Assembly (NCBI RefSeq): GCF_019059575.1 | Contig: NW_024881505.1 | Coordinates: 949,501 to 1,013,500, forward strand | Reading direction: 5' to 3' | Origin: Amphibalanus amphitrite | Taxonomy: Eukaryota; Arthropoda; Thecostraca; Balanomorpha; Balanidae | DNA length: 64,000 bases | Shown here: positions 13,122 through 25,433 of the stretch, one piece after another | How positions within the stretch are numbered: the stretch's first letter is position 1 | Layout of the letters: each line of letters starts with the position of its first letter | The notes under the pieces: model-generated | The model's database searches: none | Told to the model about the DNA's origin: nothing | What the model saw: only the letters and a program-made list of their open reading frames with translations | Made by a program: the position numbers and the translations under genes

Positions 13122-14830
13122 TCAAATCTCAATTTATTTATTTATTTATTTATTTCACATCGTGAGGCAAATCCGTGGAAAAATACGGCTATTACATGCT
13201 CGAGTCAGATACAGAATGGGGGGCAATGATGATGAAACAAACACGCGGCATCACACTTCACACAGTCGGATCAGACAAATTGACAACACATTCAGCATAC
13301 ATTTACCGCCGTTTACGTCACTTGCTCGCGCTCATGAAGGTGCTTTCTCAGTCTGGCCTTGAAAGCAGCCTGACCTACGTTGCGCAGTGCTGGAGGAAGC
13401 CCGTTGTACTCCGTCACTGCGGAGTACAAAAAGCGGCGGCGACCCGATTCCGTACATATGGCAGGGGTAGCTAGCTGTTCTCCACCACGAACGTCTCTGC
13501 CGTGAAGACTCGCTCGTGTCACAAGATTATCAGCAAGTTGCTGCGGCTCAGCAGTGGTAAGCATCTTGTTAACTAGTGCCAGACAGTGGTAGCTGTACAG
13601 GCTTTCAATCTGTAACCACCCCAGCCGCTCCATGACGTCACTCACGCGATCATACCTCCGCCGGCCGGAGACCACACGCGCCGCAAACCTGACGACTTTC
13701 TGGAGCCGCCGGCGCTGCGTCACGTTGCTAGCGCCATACACAGCTAGACAGTATCGGATAACCGACAACACCAGCCCCTGCACCAGTGTGACCAGCACTG
13801 ACTGAGGGAGACAATGCCTGCTGTGGCTGAGTCCACACAGAGTGCCAGTGCACCGCCGCACTACATCGGCTGTGTGCGTGACGAAAGTCATATCACTGTC
13901 GAACCACACACCAAGGTTTTTGACGGTGCTCGAGCTGGCGATGGTGGAGCCGGAAAAATTGATGCTAATCGGAGGCAGCCGCCGTGTCATCTCACGGGTG
14001 CCGAGGACAATCAGCTGAGTCTTCGCTGCGTTTATTTTCAGACCGTTCTTGCCGTACCAGTTGGACAGAGAAGTCAGGCTGTCTTCGAGAGATTCCGTGA
14101 GACGGACGATGTCTCTCGGTGGGCCAGAGACGTACAACTGGACGTCATCAGCGTAAGCGATGGTGCTGGTCGACTCGTCGATGTAGAGCGGGAGATCGTT
14201 GGCATAGACGTTGTGGAGTAATGGCCCGAGGGCTGAACCTTGGAAAGTTCCAATAGGGTTGAGAAGAGGTCGGGAGATCGTACGGCGAAGCGACTGTCCG
14301 GCGGACTGCAGCTGCACGCGCTGATAGTGGTCGGCCAGGTAGCTACGGAACCAGCGCGTGTCCACTCCATAGAGCTGCAGCTTCCGTAACAACGAGTCAT
14401 GTGGAATGCAGTCAAAACAGCGCGAACAATCCAACAAGCACAGCAGTGTCACTTCACGCCGGTCCATACATCGGAAGACATGGTCAGTTAGTGTGAGCAG
14501 TGCAGTGTCGGTAGAATGATTGGGTCGAAAGCCGTGTTGTGTGGGTGAGAACAGATGATGGTCAGAAAAGTAAGAGTAGAGCTGTTCGGAAACAACTCGC
14601 TCGGTGATCTTGCCGATAGTAGTAAGAATAGATATTGGTCTGAAACGGCTAAAGTCATCGGATTTAGAAGGTTTTGGAATGGGGTGCACCACTGTGAGTT
14701 TCCAGGGTTTGGGGACTGTATGTGAGGTGAGGCTTGAGTTCACTATGTGTGTCAGAACGTGGTAAAGTGAGAACAGACATCGTTTTATGAAACGGATGTC
14801 TGTTCTCACTTTACCAATGCATACATTGTT
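13122..14830 (-). mobile_element. 5'-truncated non-LTR retrotransposon
   Basis: The duplicate at 40687 reads directly from AGCCTC into AATGCATACATTG, so it is an empty site and sets the insertion limits. The 3' end, on the minus strand, has a tail of ATTT-type tetramers (13131-13155) and a CTCAA match flanks the insert. At the 5' end 14761-14781 and 14795-14815 form a 21-bp inverted repeat, as if the cDNA end folded back, and AATGCATACATTG is tandemly repeated there. Only the RT-containing part of the coding region remains. Confidence 0.85.
13313..14809 (-). CDS. Reverse transcriptase (partial LINE ORF2)
   Basis: 498 residues, open throughout. RT motifs in order: PIPKPSK and FRPISIL (about 44-62), QHGFRPNHSTDTA (about 91-103), the catalytic Asp region LLDCSRCFD (about 125-133), FQGSALGPLL (about 189-198), and YADD at 219-222. 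The C-terminal part has the Arg-rich LPPALR and FKARLRKHL segment typical of Jockey-like LINEs. The apparent first Met lies in the 5' foldback and is not a native start; the endonuclease domain is absent. YADD is intact and there is no stop, so the insertion is probably recent. Confidence 0.85.
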   Translation of the reverse strand: MRTDIRFIKRCLFSLYHVLTHIVNSSLTSHTVPKPWKLTVVHPIPKPSKSDDFSRFRPISILTTIGKITERVVSEQLYSYFSDHHLFSPTQHGFRPNHSTDTALLTLTDHVFRCMDRREVTLLCLLDCSRCFDCIPHDSLLRKLQLYGVDTRWFRSYLADHYQRVQLQSAGQSLRRTISRPLLNPIGTFQGSALGPLLHNVYANDLPLYIDESTSTIAYADDVQLYVSGPPRDIVRLTESLEDSLTSLSNWYGKNGLKINAAKTQLIVLGTREMTRRLPPISINFSGSTIASSSTVKNLGVWFDSDMTFVTHTADVVRRCTGTLCGLSHSRHCLPQSVLVTLVQGLVLSVIRYCLAVYGASNVTQRRRLQKVVRFAARVVSGRRRYDRVSDVMERLGWLQIESLYSYHCLALVNKMLTTAEPQQLADNLVTRASLHGRDVRGGEQLATPAICTESGRRRFLYSAVTEYNGLPPALRNVGQAAFKARLRKHLHEREQVT

Positions 14831-16320
14831 CTCAATGCATACATTGTCGCGTCGGATGGCTATGACATCGCACTAGAGATGTCGCTAGTTGGTCGGCCGA
14901 TTCGTGCAATATACTTGGCGAATACGCTGCCCGGAAAGGGGGTTGATGCAGTCCGCTAAGGTTTTAGCAAATAGCGTAAAAATAGGGGCGCTAGCGCCTC
15001 AAAATTTGGCATACGCTCTTGGGCAACTTTTTCGCACCTATCCTGAAAACTTCAAGTCCCAGTCTTTTCAGGGCAGGTCACCAGGTTACGAAAACCGGTA
15101 CAAGGTCAAGGGAAAATTGGGCTGGTTGAACGGCAGCTGAATGACAGAGTTATTCGTTGATAGGGTGGGTGCTATGGCACGTAGCGCTACCAAATTTAGA
15201 CAAAAGTTGGAGCATCTGTTTGAATGACCTGTGAGTTTTAGATTCCAGTGAGTTGAAGTCAGGTCACAAGGTCACAAAAACCGGTACGTTGTTAAAATGG
15301 CACTAAAATGCACCATTTTGTTCATGGAAACTAGAGTTCTTCATCGATTTGATTCATGCTTGCAGGATATGCTTAGGTCACCAAGTGCCATCATATGTAA
15401 TTATGCAGTATGCACCCCAGGTTTTTAAATTCGGTTGACCTGAGGTCATCTGGAGGTCATGACAATTGTTAAAGAAATTGGACCGAATGTGAAAAGATAA
15501 GACATTTGTGCTTTATTTTAACGTTTTAGTGTTCAACTAGGTCGTGATTTACATCTACTTGGTGTTTGCAAGCTGCAAGTACGCTTGGGTCGGGTCAACT
15601 GAGGTCAACTAAGGTCAAACTACGTTTTTGCTAATAACTTGGTACACAATAAGGCTAGAGCTTCAACAATGAGGTCGTTGTGTTCCTTGTGATCAGGCGG
15701 TTCGAATGATATGCGATATGCTGCATTTTGATTAGGTTAAACTTAATAAATTACTTTAAGTTCACCTAATTTTTAATTCATTTTAAATTGGTAACGAAGT
15801 ATGTATATCATTCGATGCGCACGGATGTCCTAAGTTAACCGGTGCTTTTATTTTTGCTCAATCTTGGTAAAAAATTATAAGCGAAAAACTTTTGATATAT
15901 TTAAGCGCATTTTTGCAATTATACCCCCCCCCCCAAAAAAAAACCTAAATATTGACGTACAGTCACCAAATTTTCACGGGGGCGAGATCTTCTATGGACC
16001 CACCTACCCTGTAAATTTGGCGTTCGGCGAGGGTTAACCCTCGCCCGCACATGCCATTTTCCCATCCTAGAACGCACATGGGGGGGTTGCCCCCCCCCCG
16101 CGCCATTTCGTTCCTGTTGGAGATAGAGCTTAGCGGTAAACACCAAAAAGATTCTTTGGGAAGAGACAAATCCAATGATACCCAGTTTTACCTTCTCGGG
16201 TCAGTCATTGACCTTCCAGGTCAGGTCAAACTAAAAAAATGTTGCTGTTTTGGGTCACCGTTGGATATCAAGTGCGCTGCTTATCATATACCGATGACGA
16301 TGCCGTTTTCTGGTGCTCCG
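14831..16320 (+). repeat. Segmental duplication in unit 1 spacer
   Basis: Aligns in the same orientation with about 40687-42197 of unit 2. Similarity stops near GATGCCGTTTTCTGGTGC in both. The sequence is noncoding, rich in AGGTCA/TGACCT hexamers and poly-C/poly-G runs, and overlaps the foldback described next. Short open frames here are not supported as genes. Confidence 0.75.
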
Positions 16321-17585
16321 CCTCTGACAGCCTCGCAACATGTTACTAAGGCACCAAACTACTTCGTAAAGTGGTTAAGAGGCGTGGTTGAGTGGTATAC
16401 AAATAGTATACAAATAGTACAAATAGTATGTGTGTGTTTGCACCGTGTAGATGGGTGCTTTGACGCCGTGCACAGGTGCACAGACCGTGCACAGACAGAG
16501 TTTCATTTCACAAATAGTATAGTAGTTCTAGTATGTTGTTCATGAACTTCGTAAATGTTCAAATGGTTGCTAAATTCGAAATCAGGTCCAAAAAGTAGCC
16601 TAGAAACATGTAAAACTCGAAAAAGTGAGCCGAGGTCATCAAAGGTCAACGACCTGACCTGACCTTTAGGTGACCTTGACATCCACCCTAATACAGGGGA
16701 GCAACATCAAATCACATAGTTCAACGTTTGAAACCACGAAAAGACTGCAAACGCGCGGCTAATGCGAGCCGATATAAGCCGAATCGCGATTCCGGCTAAA
16801 CATGGTCTCGGAAAATAGCTCACAGGTCAAAGGTCATTTGGGTCAGGGTCATGAAATTTTCAGGGTAGCTGTAAAATTGATCAACGCGAGGGTACACGAA
16901 ACGGCCGATCGCACGTTTCGTTGCGATCGGCCGCTTTTTATGCGAGTTATTTGCGAAAAGTATTGTGGGGATTGCATCAACCCTCCCCCCCTGTGCCGGC
17001 GATGGTTTACCCTCGCCAGGCGAGGGCCTTTTCCATAACACGGACACGGCGGGGGGAGGGTACGACCCCCCTCGCGATTGGCTCCTATGGCACTTACAAA
17101 CGCCAAATTTACAGGGTAGGTGGGTCCATAGGAAATCTCGCTCCTGTGAAGGTTTAGTGGCTCTAAGTCAATATTTAGGGGTTTTTTTTGGGGAGGTATG
17201 AGTGCCAAAAATTTTGCTAAAACATTTCAAACGTTTTTCGCCTATAACTTTTTACCTAGTAAAGATAGAGCAAAAATAAAGCACCAGTGAACTCAGAACG
17301 TCCGTGCGCATCGAATGATATACTTTGTTACCAATTTAAGTGAACTCTGGAATTCAGTTGCAACTTGCCGCTAAGCTAGTCCTATTTTCCCTGACCTTGT
17401 ACCGGTTTTTGTGACAAAGTGACCTGACCTGAAAAAACTGGGACTTCAAATTTTCAGGGAAACGTGCAAAAGGGTTGCCCCAGAGGGTATGCCAAATTTG
17501 GTGGGGCTACGCGCCGCTGTTTTTACGTTATTTGCGAAAAACCTCAGGGGGTTGCATCAACCCCCCCTCGCCGGGCGGGGGTTAA
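14930..17585. mobile_element. AGGTCA-rich foldback repeat with TTAA sites
   Basis: The left arm (about 14935-16033) and right arm (about 17085-17585) are inverted copies: GTTGATGCA near the left end and TTGCATCAACC near the right, and the polyC/CCTAAATATTGAC block near 15925 matches in reverse near 17180. TTAA lies at 16034-16037, flanked by GGCGAGGG and CCCTCGCC, and at 17582-17585 after GGGCGGGGG. This looks like nested copies of a TTAA-targeting, piggyBac-like non-autonomous family. Boundaries are approximate. Confidence 0.55.
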
Positions 17586-19330
17586 GGTGTTGGGAATTTT
17601 AAACAGGAACCTCGCTTATAAATGTCATCAATTTTGAAGTTTTTTCGCTAAAACGTGGCCAAAAAAGAGGTATTGATCTGAAATGTGATATGTGGATAGA
17701 ACGCGGTAGGGACCATCACTTGTATTCCGTTTTCGAAATTCTAAAAACGTTTGGGATTTTTGCTTATTTTATTCGAAGAAGATTTTTTTATTTTTGGGAT
17801 GAAAATTCTACAATTTCACGAATCCGAGATAGCAGTTTTATAGCCCTGCCAATTTTACACATTTTACGTCAAAACATTTTTATGTATCTCTAAAGCTGTG
17901 GGCCTGACAGCTCTTCCCGCGAAACCCTTTTTTTGTCAAAAATGGCCAGAAGTGACGTCACTCCGACGTCATTAGCGGCCAACCTATCATAGCCTTTAGA
18001 GAAATGTTTGGTCACAAATGTGTAAAAGCTATTCCCGGGAGGGTACTGAAAGTTTGGTGCTTTGGTGACGATCGGCGCAGCGGTTCCGGAGATATATCGA
18101 AAAAAGCTAGGGGGGGGGGCAAAAATGCCTCCCCCACCGCCTGGAAGGTTAAGCTGATCTCACCAGATAAAACGTATACCACTCGACATACCTGAGCTAC
18201 ACAACACAGGTCATAACAATGTAGACAAACACGATGATGCCAAAATCACGGTTCTACGACTATTTTTGGCAAAGTTTTATTTACCGAAAGCTGAAGCAGT
18301 GCCTTGGGCCACTTGAACTGACCTCAGAGGTCACCGGTTGGCTGAGACCTTAAATTGTGCACCAATTCGCCGAGTGTTTAAAGTGTTGATCGATGGAAAT
18401 ATAAAGGATGACATTTATCCCGCGAGTTGCTGGGGGGGGGGGGGGGCGTTAAACGCCCCCACTTTTTTCGCCGGGCCAGCGCCAAATTTTGGGTACCTGT
18501 AGGGCATTGATTGAAGCTTGTTGTGATAAAGTTTCAAAAAAATCGGTCGGAAAATGTTTGAGTTATCGAGGTTTTAGTGACGTCATGATTTCTGAGTTTT
18601 CGACCAAAAACGGCATATGTTCAAAAAATCATATAAAATCACAGAATAGACATACAGACATGCCTTAAACGCCATTAGACTGCCAATACCATGTACAATC
18701 AAATGGCTATCTTCGATTATTGATTATCGTTCCGCATTTTCCAAAATCTTGAACTGAATCTTGGCAATTTCTCGTGACTTCTTAACGACCATGATACGTG
18801 CATTTCTTAAATTGAACTTTTTTAGCCAAACACGTACACATATGATAAAATGAATGTCTATGTCACCATCGTGTTCTGCGCCCCAAATTCCCCATAAAAC
18901 ATGTGTCACAGGCTGCGAATATCAGTTTTGATTTTCGGGGATATGTGCCTACCCGGTTGACCTGACCTTGACCCTGACCTATGCTTGACTGACCCCTACA
19001 TGGAGCTGACACTCTTGTAGGCCTTATATGATGGATTGTGCACCGTTTTGACAGAGTTTATGACGAGAGGCGCCCATTGCGAAGTCCTGAAGTCCATGCT
19101 AATGAAAGCCCGATTTCAGGTGTTTGACCTGACCTTGACCCAACCTGTGACCTCAAAATTCAACTTTAAAGTACTCATCTGAAGCGTCTCGTCGCGTTCT
19201 TTCGTTTGCCGCCTCGTGCGTTTCGCTGCGCCTATTGGTTCTCGAGTTATCGGCTGGGGGCGTTTAACGCCCCCCCCCCCCCAGCAAACGGTGGGTGGCG
19301 AAATACCCCAGCAACTGCCGGGTTAAATTT
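17586..19330. other. Noncoding spacer with GC palindromes
   Basis: No gene supported. TTAA sites at 18449-18452 and 19264-19267 are bordered inside by ACGCCCCCA and TGGGGGCGT and outside by opposing poly-G and poly-C runs, so 18453-19263 may be another TTAA-flanked element. AGGTCA-type hexamers occur near 18300, 18960 and 19130. This stretch has no counterpart in unit 2. Confidence 0.45.
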
Positions 19331-20031
19331 TTGAATTATTTCGGCAATAGTCGTCAAGGCTTGTATGCCAACCCAAGCTGGTATATTAAAGGTCAGGTAT
19401 GCCCGTATTACAGCGTCTATAGTGTATAGAGGGGTGGTCCGTACGAACCCCTCTTGAGATGCGGCCCCTGATCGAGCTAGAGATTCGCAAAAAAGTAGCG
19501 TGCTGCCCGTGACGAGATATCCCGATAATGCTCAGTTTTTAAGGCCATAGGTCATTGAATGATCTTGCAGTTCAGAACAATGACCCAAAAGTCGGGAAAA
19601 TCGGGGCGTGCTAGAGCTTCGTTAAGTTAGGCCATTGTGTTAATATTTTTTTCGGGGGGGTCTGATTACCGATTTCATGCTTGTTTTAGTCAACGATGAT
19701 GTGTTCATGCATAGGGTATGTCGATTCAGGTCAGGTCAACCAGTAGGTCTATAGAAGGTGTCAACCACGGACCACCTCTGACAGCTTCGTAACATGTTAC
19801 ATAGGCGCCAAACCTATTTTTGAAGTGTTCCAATGGGTATATAATTCAAAATCATCTCCAAAACCTATTATAGAAGCATTTAAAACTCGACAAAGTGAAG
19901 CAAGGTCACCTAAGTTCAATGACCTCCAACTTCCTCCTTTTTTCAAAACGGCGGGCATGAGAGCTTCTCCCTTAGAATCTGTTTTGTAGGCTCAAATTTC
20001 GGAACATGAGACGTCACTGCTGGGGCATTCC
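19331..20031 (+). repeat. Segmental duplication upstream of C
   Basis: Matches about 44190-44880 upstream of E in the same orientation, and the match resumes at about 21901-22300 after the foldback insertion. Noncoding. Confidence 0.75.
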
Positions 20032-21900
20032 ACGATAGATCGACCAAAAATAAATAAAATTTACACCTTCATATTTTATTTTTTGCTTAAAATTGGTCTA
20101 ATCGGTTGTGATGGGCGGGGAACCCAGCTGTGGCAAGGATTTTTTTCTTCGAACAACGGTTTCCGAGATATAGCCTCGGGCAGTTCCTGGAGGTCACACT
20201 GCAACCCTATGTTTGGCGGCTTATAACTCAGAAACTATTGGTTTTCTATGGTAAAAACTTCATATGGTTCAGCTCGCAATCAACCAAGAAACGTTTTGGC
20301 TATCTCGGATTTTCGATTTTTGAAAATTTTGATCACGTGACATCTTGACCTTTTTTCGAAGAGTAACCTTGATATTATCCCAACTGAAAGTCGCAATTTT
20401 GTCTGATGACGATTTAAGCCTTATCAATTGTCATTCATATCCCATAATAAAAAAGTGGCTTTCGGCCTGCGTTGACCTCAGGTCAGGTCATTTTTATGAC
20501 CTTCCCATTATTACGAGCGGGAGCGACAGCGAGATCTCGAGAACAAAGCAAGATAGCGACAAGTGGTAAACGGCACAAAGTACACATGGATAAGGTCTAC
20601 AATTTTTACTAGGTCATTTTCAGGTCAGGTTAAAGATGACGTCACAGGGGTAAAAAGAAAGTCTAAATGGCGGCACTAGATATATATATGAAGTTTTTCT
20701 CGAATAACTTTCAAAGTATCCCAGCTAGGAACAAACTAATAGCACCATCGTGATCCTCTCGTCGATCCGCATCGAAACATGTGTATGTTGACCTCGAAAG
20801 GTCAAGGTCAAAAGTTGACCTTAGGTCACGTGACCTTAAGGTCATCATATATATCATTCGATGGGCCTTGACGAGCTGAACACAATGAGCCTATCCGCGC
20901 GGCTGTATCTCAAACCTGTAAGGAGTTATATGCAAAAAAAACATTTGGTGACCTTTAATGACGTCACATGACCCAAGAGCAACGTCACAGTTGACCAAGA
21001 GCAAAAAAGGTCTCAAGGTAGTCAAAGTTAGTCGTATATGAAGTCACTAATGGTATATTAGGCAATTCCGACGCGTTTTAGTGTAAAAACAAGGGAGCTG
21101 ATTTCTCCTCAATTGACTTATAATGGGGTGGTCAAGAAATTGACCTGATCTTAGGTCATCGGTATTGAAATTCAAAACGAACTGGCGCTAGGCGAAAGCA
21201 AACACAATGGTGCCTGTTCCACGTCTCTTTCTTTATTAGATCAAAAGGTACAGCCAAAACTATTTTGACTTCCTTTTTACCCCTGTGACGTCATCTTTGA
21301 CCTGACCTGAAAATGACCTCCGTAAAAATTGTAGACCTTATCCTTGTGAATCCTGTACCGCTTACCGCTTGTCGCTATCTTGCTTTATTCTCGAGATCTC
21401 GCGTCGTTCCCGCTCGTAATAATGGACAGGTCATAAAAATAACCTGACCTGAGGTCAACGCAGGGCGATGGCCACTTTTTTATTTGCGCATATGCATGAC
21501 AATTGATAAGGCTTTAATCGTCATCAGACATAACTGCGACTTTCAGTTGGGAAAATATCAATGTCACTCTTCGAAAAAAGGTCAAGATGTCACGTGATCA
21601 AAATTTTCAAAAATCGAAAATCCGAGATAGCCAAAACGTTTGTTGGTTGATTGCGAGTTGAACCATATAAACTTTTTACCATAGAAAACCAATAGTTTCT
21701 GAGTTATAAGCCGCCAAACATAGGGCTGCAGCGTGACCTCCAGGAATTGCCTAAGGCTATATCTCGGAAACCGTTGTTCGAAGAAAAAAATCCTTGGCAC
21801 AGCTGGCTTCCCCGCCCATCACAACCCATTAGACCAATTTTAAGCAAAAATAAAATATGAGGGTGTACGGCTTTGGTCGATCTATCGTGGAATGCCCCTG
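20032..21900. mobile_element. Foldback element with ~640-bp inverted arms
   Basis: Begins CTGGGGCATTCCACGATAGA and ends with its near reverse complement. Inverted similarity continues inward to about 20665 and 21265, leaving roughly 600 bp in the middle. The matching place upstream of E (about 44877) lacks it and reads GACGTCACTGAGCCGTCATT. I could not define a clean target duplication. Each arm holds an open frame of 72 codons in mirror position (20130-20348 and 21582-21800); this comes from the arm symmetry and is not evidence of a gene. The arms contain AGGTCA hexamers. Confidence 0.75.
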
Positions 21901-22300
21901 CTTCGTCATTGATGGCCGACATATTACAATATTTTATATCATTTTTAGTCAAAGTGTGTAAAATTGATTTGGGAATAGATATTCCAAATAAAGTGGCGAT
22001 GTCTTCAACACTGGGTATGTCGAGAAAAAAGCAGGAAGCGTTTCTCCCACGCCTCCGGTTAGGTTCAATAAAATGCTACGTCCAAGCATACAACCGCACC
22101 TTCCATGGAGTACATGTGCTCCCAAGCTGGCAAGGGTAGTTGGTTGGCAGTCCATGAAGTATGAGGGCTGATGTGCACTTTGAGCTCTTCCTCTGAGAAT
22201 TGGCACTGATGTCTGTTTGTAGGCTCCAGATAAAAGATCCCACCGCGTGCGTTCATTGCTTGTGCTCCAATCTCCGTAATCAATTACTCACACGTCCGTT

Positions 22301-22423
22301 GATGACGCGATGTCGCGATAGGCGGCCGGGCGCTATAGCCGCCTGCCGCTCCACCGACCCGGCCAGTCGGTCTCGGCCGCAGCAGCCCGCGGACCGTCTC
22401 GTCGCCCCCGACCAGCCCCGGAC
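22301..22423 (+). promoter_or_regulatory. Conserved 5' block of copy C
   Basis: GATGACGCGATGTCGCGATA is at 22301-22320, followed by the UTR-like block shared with A, B and E. The extent matches copy E exactly in this part. Confidence 0.5.
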
Positions 22424-25400
22424 ATGACCCGACTCGCCCCGCTGCTGCCGCCGCTGATGACGGTGGCGGCCGTCTTGGTGGCGGTGACGGCGGCGGCCGG
22501 CAGCGGTGACGCCGCCCTCGACGGACGCCTGTTCAACCTGGTGCCGCGGCCGCGCCTGCAGGAGCTGACCCTCGCCGACCTGGATGCCACCCTGGACGTG
22601 CTGACCGACCTGCTGGAGGAGAGGACGCTGCCCTCCGGCGGCAAGGGCTTCGTCTCTCGTATGGCGGCGCCGACGCTTTACTCGGACAGTGCTCTCTGTC
22701 AGAGACACACTCAGATCTACTGGGAGCAGTTCTCGACCGGAGCGCCGACCGGGTGGCCGCAGCTCAGTAAGTACATATTACATGGTGCATTATTTCCAAG
22801 AGATACCTTTATGCGAAATGCGGTTTACACTTAACGATGTTTTAGAATGTGAGATGATGTTTTTTCGTACTCCAGCGTAGATGGGTAGCCATACGGCTTC
22901 CACGGTTGACAGTGATGACATCAGTCATCTTTTGCAAACTCGTTAAAGATTTGGGCTGTACGGGGATTCGAACCCCGGGCCTTTGGATCCCCGTACAGCC
23001 CAAATCTTTAACGAGTTTGCAAAAGATGACTGATGTCATCACTGTCAACCGTGGAAGCCGTATGGCTACCCATCTACGCTGGAGTACGAAAAAACATCAT
23101 CTCACGCTCTCAGTCCCAGCGGATAAAAACAACACCTAAGGATGTTTTAGAATGTTTTTTAGGCACTGCGACCTTTCGAACGCACGTCACCTCTTCTGCC
23201 TACCTAACTTTTTTAAGCTCAACGGGACCCGTTGCATCACATCCCTCACTGTCCGTTCTTGACTGGTTCAGTCCATTTGTCTATTAGCGTGCAAAATCTG
23301 CAAATGACTTTTGTATATCAACTGTTCTCTTTAAACAATAAAGAAGTATACTGAGGATGAAATAAATTTCTTTTCGCAGTGTTTGATGCCAGCGGCAAGC
23401 TCCCAGACGGCATTTTGGTGGGTAACCTGAACGTGTTCGGCAGCAGAGACGAGTGTTTTCTGGTGAAGGCGAGCCTGGACAACGACACGTACCCAGATCT
23501 GGACGACCAGGAGCTCCAGTTCACCGGTCGGTATGTGCCAGTGACGGTGGCACCGGCCCCTGTGCCGTCGGTTGGTGACGAGGAGGTCGGCGGATGGCGG
23601 CAGGAAGGGGATGACGGTGTCGGTGCCATCTTCATCCTTCCAACATTGGGAATTCCTACCGGCACTGTCGGACTGTGTGTGCCGTCCAGCTGCTCCAGCG
23701 CGGATGTGCAGACGGGTCTCCAGAGCATGCTGGGGGACAACGTCACGGTGTTGGCCTACACGTCCGAGGTGGCCGACCAGACGGTGGACCTGCAGCCGGC
23801 CGACATCGTGGTCATCACGCTGCTGGCGCTGGTCGGCGTCCTGCTGCTGGTCGGCACGGCGCTGGACGTGTGGCTCGGATACCGGGCCGAGCGGCAGGCC
23901 GACAAGCTCAGGATGACGTCCGTCGTGGACAGTCCCAACTCGCGGCTGCCACAGATGCTCCATGTTGTCGAGCCCAAGCCAGCCACGATGCAACAGAGAA
24001 AGCCGCCCGCCCTGGCCAACTGGCAAAGAGTCCTGGTCGCATTTTCCCTTTACACCAACACCAAAAAGCTGTTGGATACATCTACAAGCAAAGGAACGCT
24101 CAGGTGCATCCACGGCATTCGCTTCTTCTCCATGACATGGGTGCTAATAGGACACGCTACGTTTCAGGTGCTTAATTACGATCAGAATGTCTTCGTCGCC
24201 CTGGATTGGCTCAGGACCCCTGCTTTTCAAATGGTCGATAATGCAACACCAAGTGTAGACACATTCTACCTTTTGTCTGGAGTTGTGCTGGCATATAGCT
24301 TCTGCGGAGCCTACGAGAAAAGAAGAAAGTTTAACATCTTCATGTTTTACCTTCACCGATATTTGCGTCTCACACCACCGATGGCAATCATGGTTGCCAT
24401 TAGTGCCACCATAATTGTGTACTTCGGAAACGGTCCTATTTGGGCAAGGACAGCGGAGCCGCAGCAGGACTTTTGTCAAGCAAACTGGTGGCGTAATCTG
24501 CTCTATATCCAGAACTTCAGCCCGCTTGCAGAAGAGTGCTTGGGTCAGACATGGTACCTGGCCACAGACATGCAAATGTTCTTGTTTTCCCCAGTAGTGC
24601 TGCTTCCTCTTGTGTGGAAGCCTCTATGGGGCACACTATGGCTGGGCTTCCTCACTGTCGCGTTCACGGCCCTCCGAATAGTCATGTGGAGCGTCAAGGA
24701 ACTGCCACCAACTCTTCTCCTGCTCAATGCTCCCGATCCTGAGGCAGCTGATGAGTTGATGGTTCAGTACGCCTATCCGTGGATGCGCTGCACAGTCTGG
24801 CTGACTGGGATCGGTCTCGGCTACCTCCTCCACAGGCTGCGCGGCCGCCAGATCACCCTGAAGCCGTGGCTCTGGCTGTCCGGCTGGGTCGCAGCCTTCG
24901 CCATCGGTATCTCGGTGATATTCGGCATGACTGGGTATCAGATGCCCTGGCAAGAGTTCAGCAAAGCTGTGGCCGTGTCCTATGGAGGACTAAACCGCAC
25001 CGCGTGGGGCGTGGCAGTCGGCTGGGTCATCTTTGCCTGCGTCACCGGCTACGGCGGGCCCATCAACACGTTCCTCTCCTACCCGGGCTTCATTCCGCTC
25101 AGCCGGCTGACGTACGCCGGATATCTTATCCACTGCAGCGTCCTTCTGCTTGTGGAGGGGTCTGTGAAGAGCACCGTTTACCTCGACTCGTACCGTTATA
25201 CGTACCGCCTCCTTGCCCACGTTATTGTCACTTTCGCTGCAGCCATGCTCCTCTCATTAACATTTGAGGTTCCGTTCATCAACCTCGAGAAAATCATGTT
25301 TGAGCCGAAGAAGCCAGCTGTGAGCCTGGGTGGCCCGACAGTTGCGGCCTCCGAGCCAAAGGTGAACGGCATTAAAGGGGAGGGGACTGGGCTGGAAACC

Positions 25401-25433
25401 GACAAAGAGGCAGGTTCGTCTGTTAAGGAATAA
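22424..25433 (+). CDS. NRF-6-like acyltransferase, copy C (two exons)
   Basis: Exon 1 is 22424-22766 and exon 2 is 23380-25433, giving 798 residues; the intron is 613 nt and contains a retroposed palindrome. Splice phase and domain order are as in copy A. The middle region (about residues 360-540) is nearly identical to E and differs from A and B/D, for example in the NAPDPEAADELMVQYAYP segment. One visible difference from E is Cys instead of Ile in GYLIHCSVLLL. All acyltransferase-3 motifs (FFSMTWVLIGH, HRYLRLTPP, WYLATDMQMF) are intact. Possible poly(A) signal AATAAA at 26081. Confidence 0.92.
22851..23140. mobile_element. Retroposed palindrome in intron of C
   Basis: Flanked by a perfect 15-bp duplication GATGTTTTAGAATGT (22836-22850 and 23141-23155) that occurs once in the intron of E. 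The insert is mostly one perfect palindrome: arms 22849-22966 and 22988-23105 (118 bp each), loop 21 bp. The centre on the minus strand reads GGGGTTCGAATCCCC, a tRNA T-arm, next to GGCTGTA/TACAGCC that can pair as an acceptor stem. The duplication length suggests LINE-driven insertion. Confidence 0.8.

Noticed and set aside
20130-20348. 72-codon gene conserved in two copies
   Set aside because: Both copies are the mirror arms of one foldback element, so the conservation comes from the inverted repeat.
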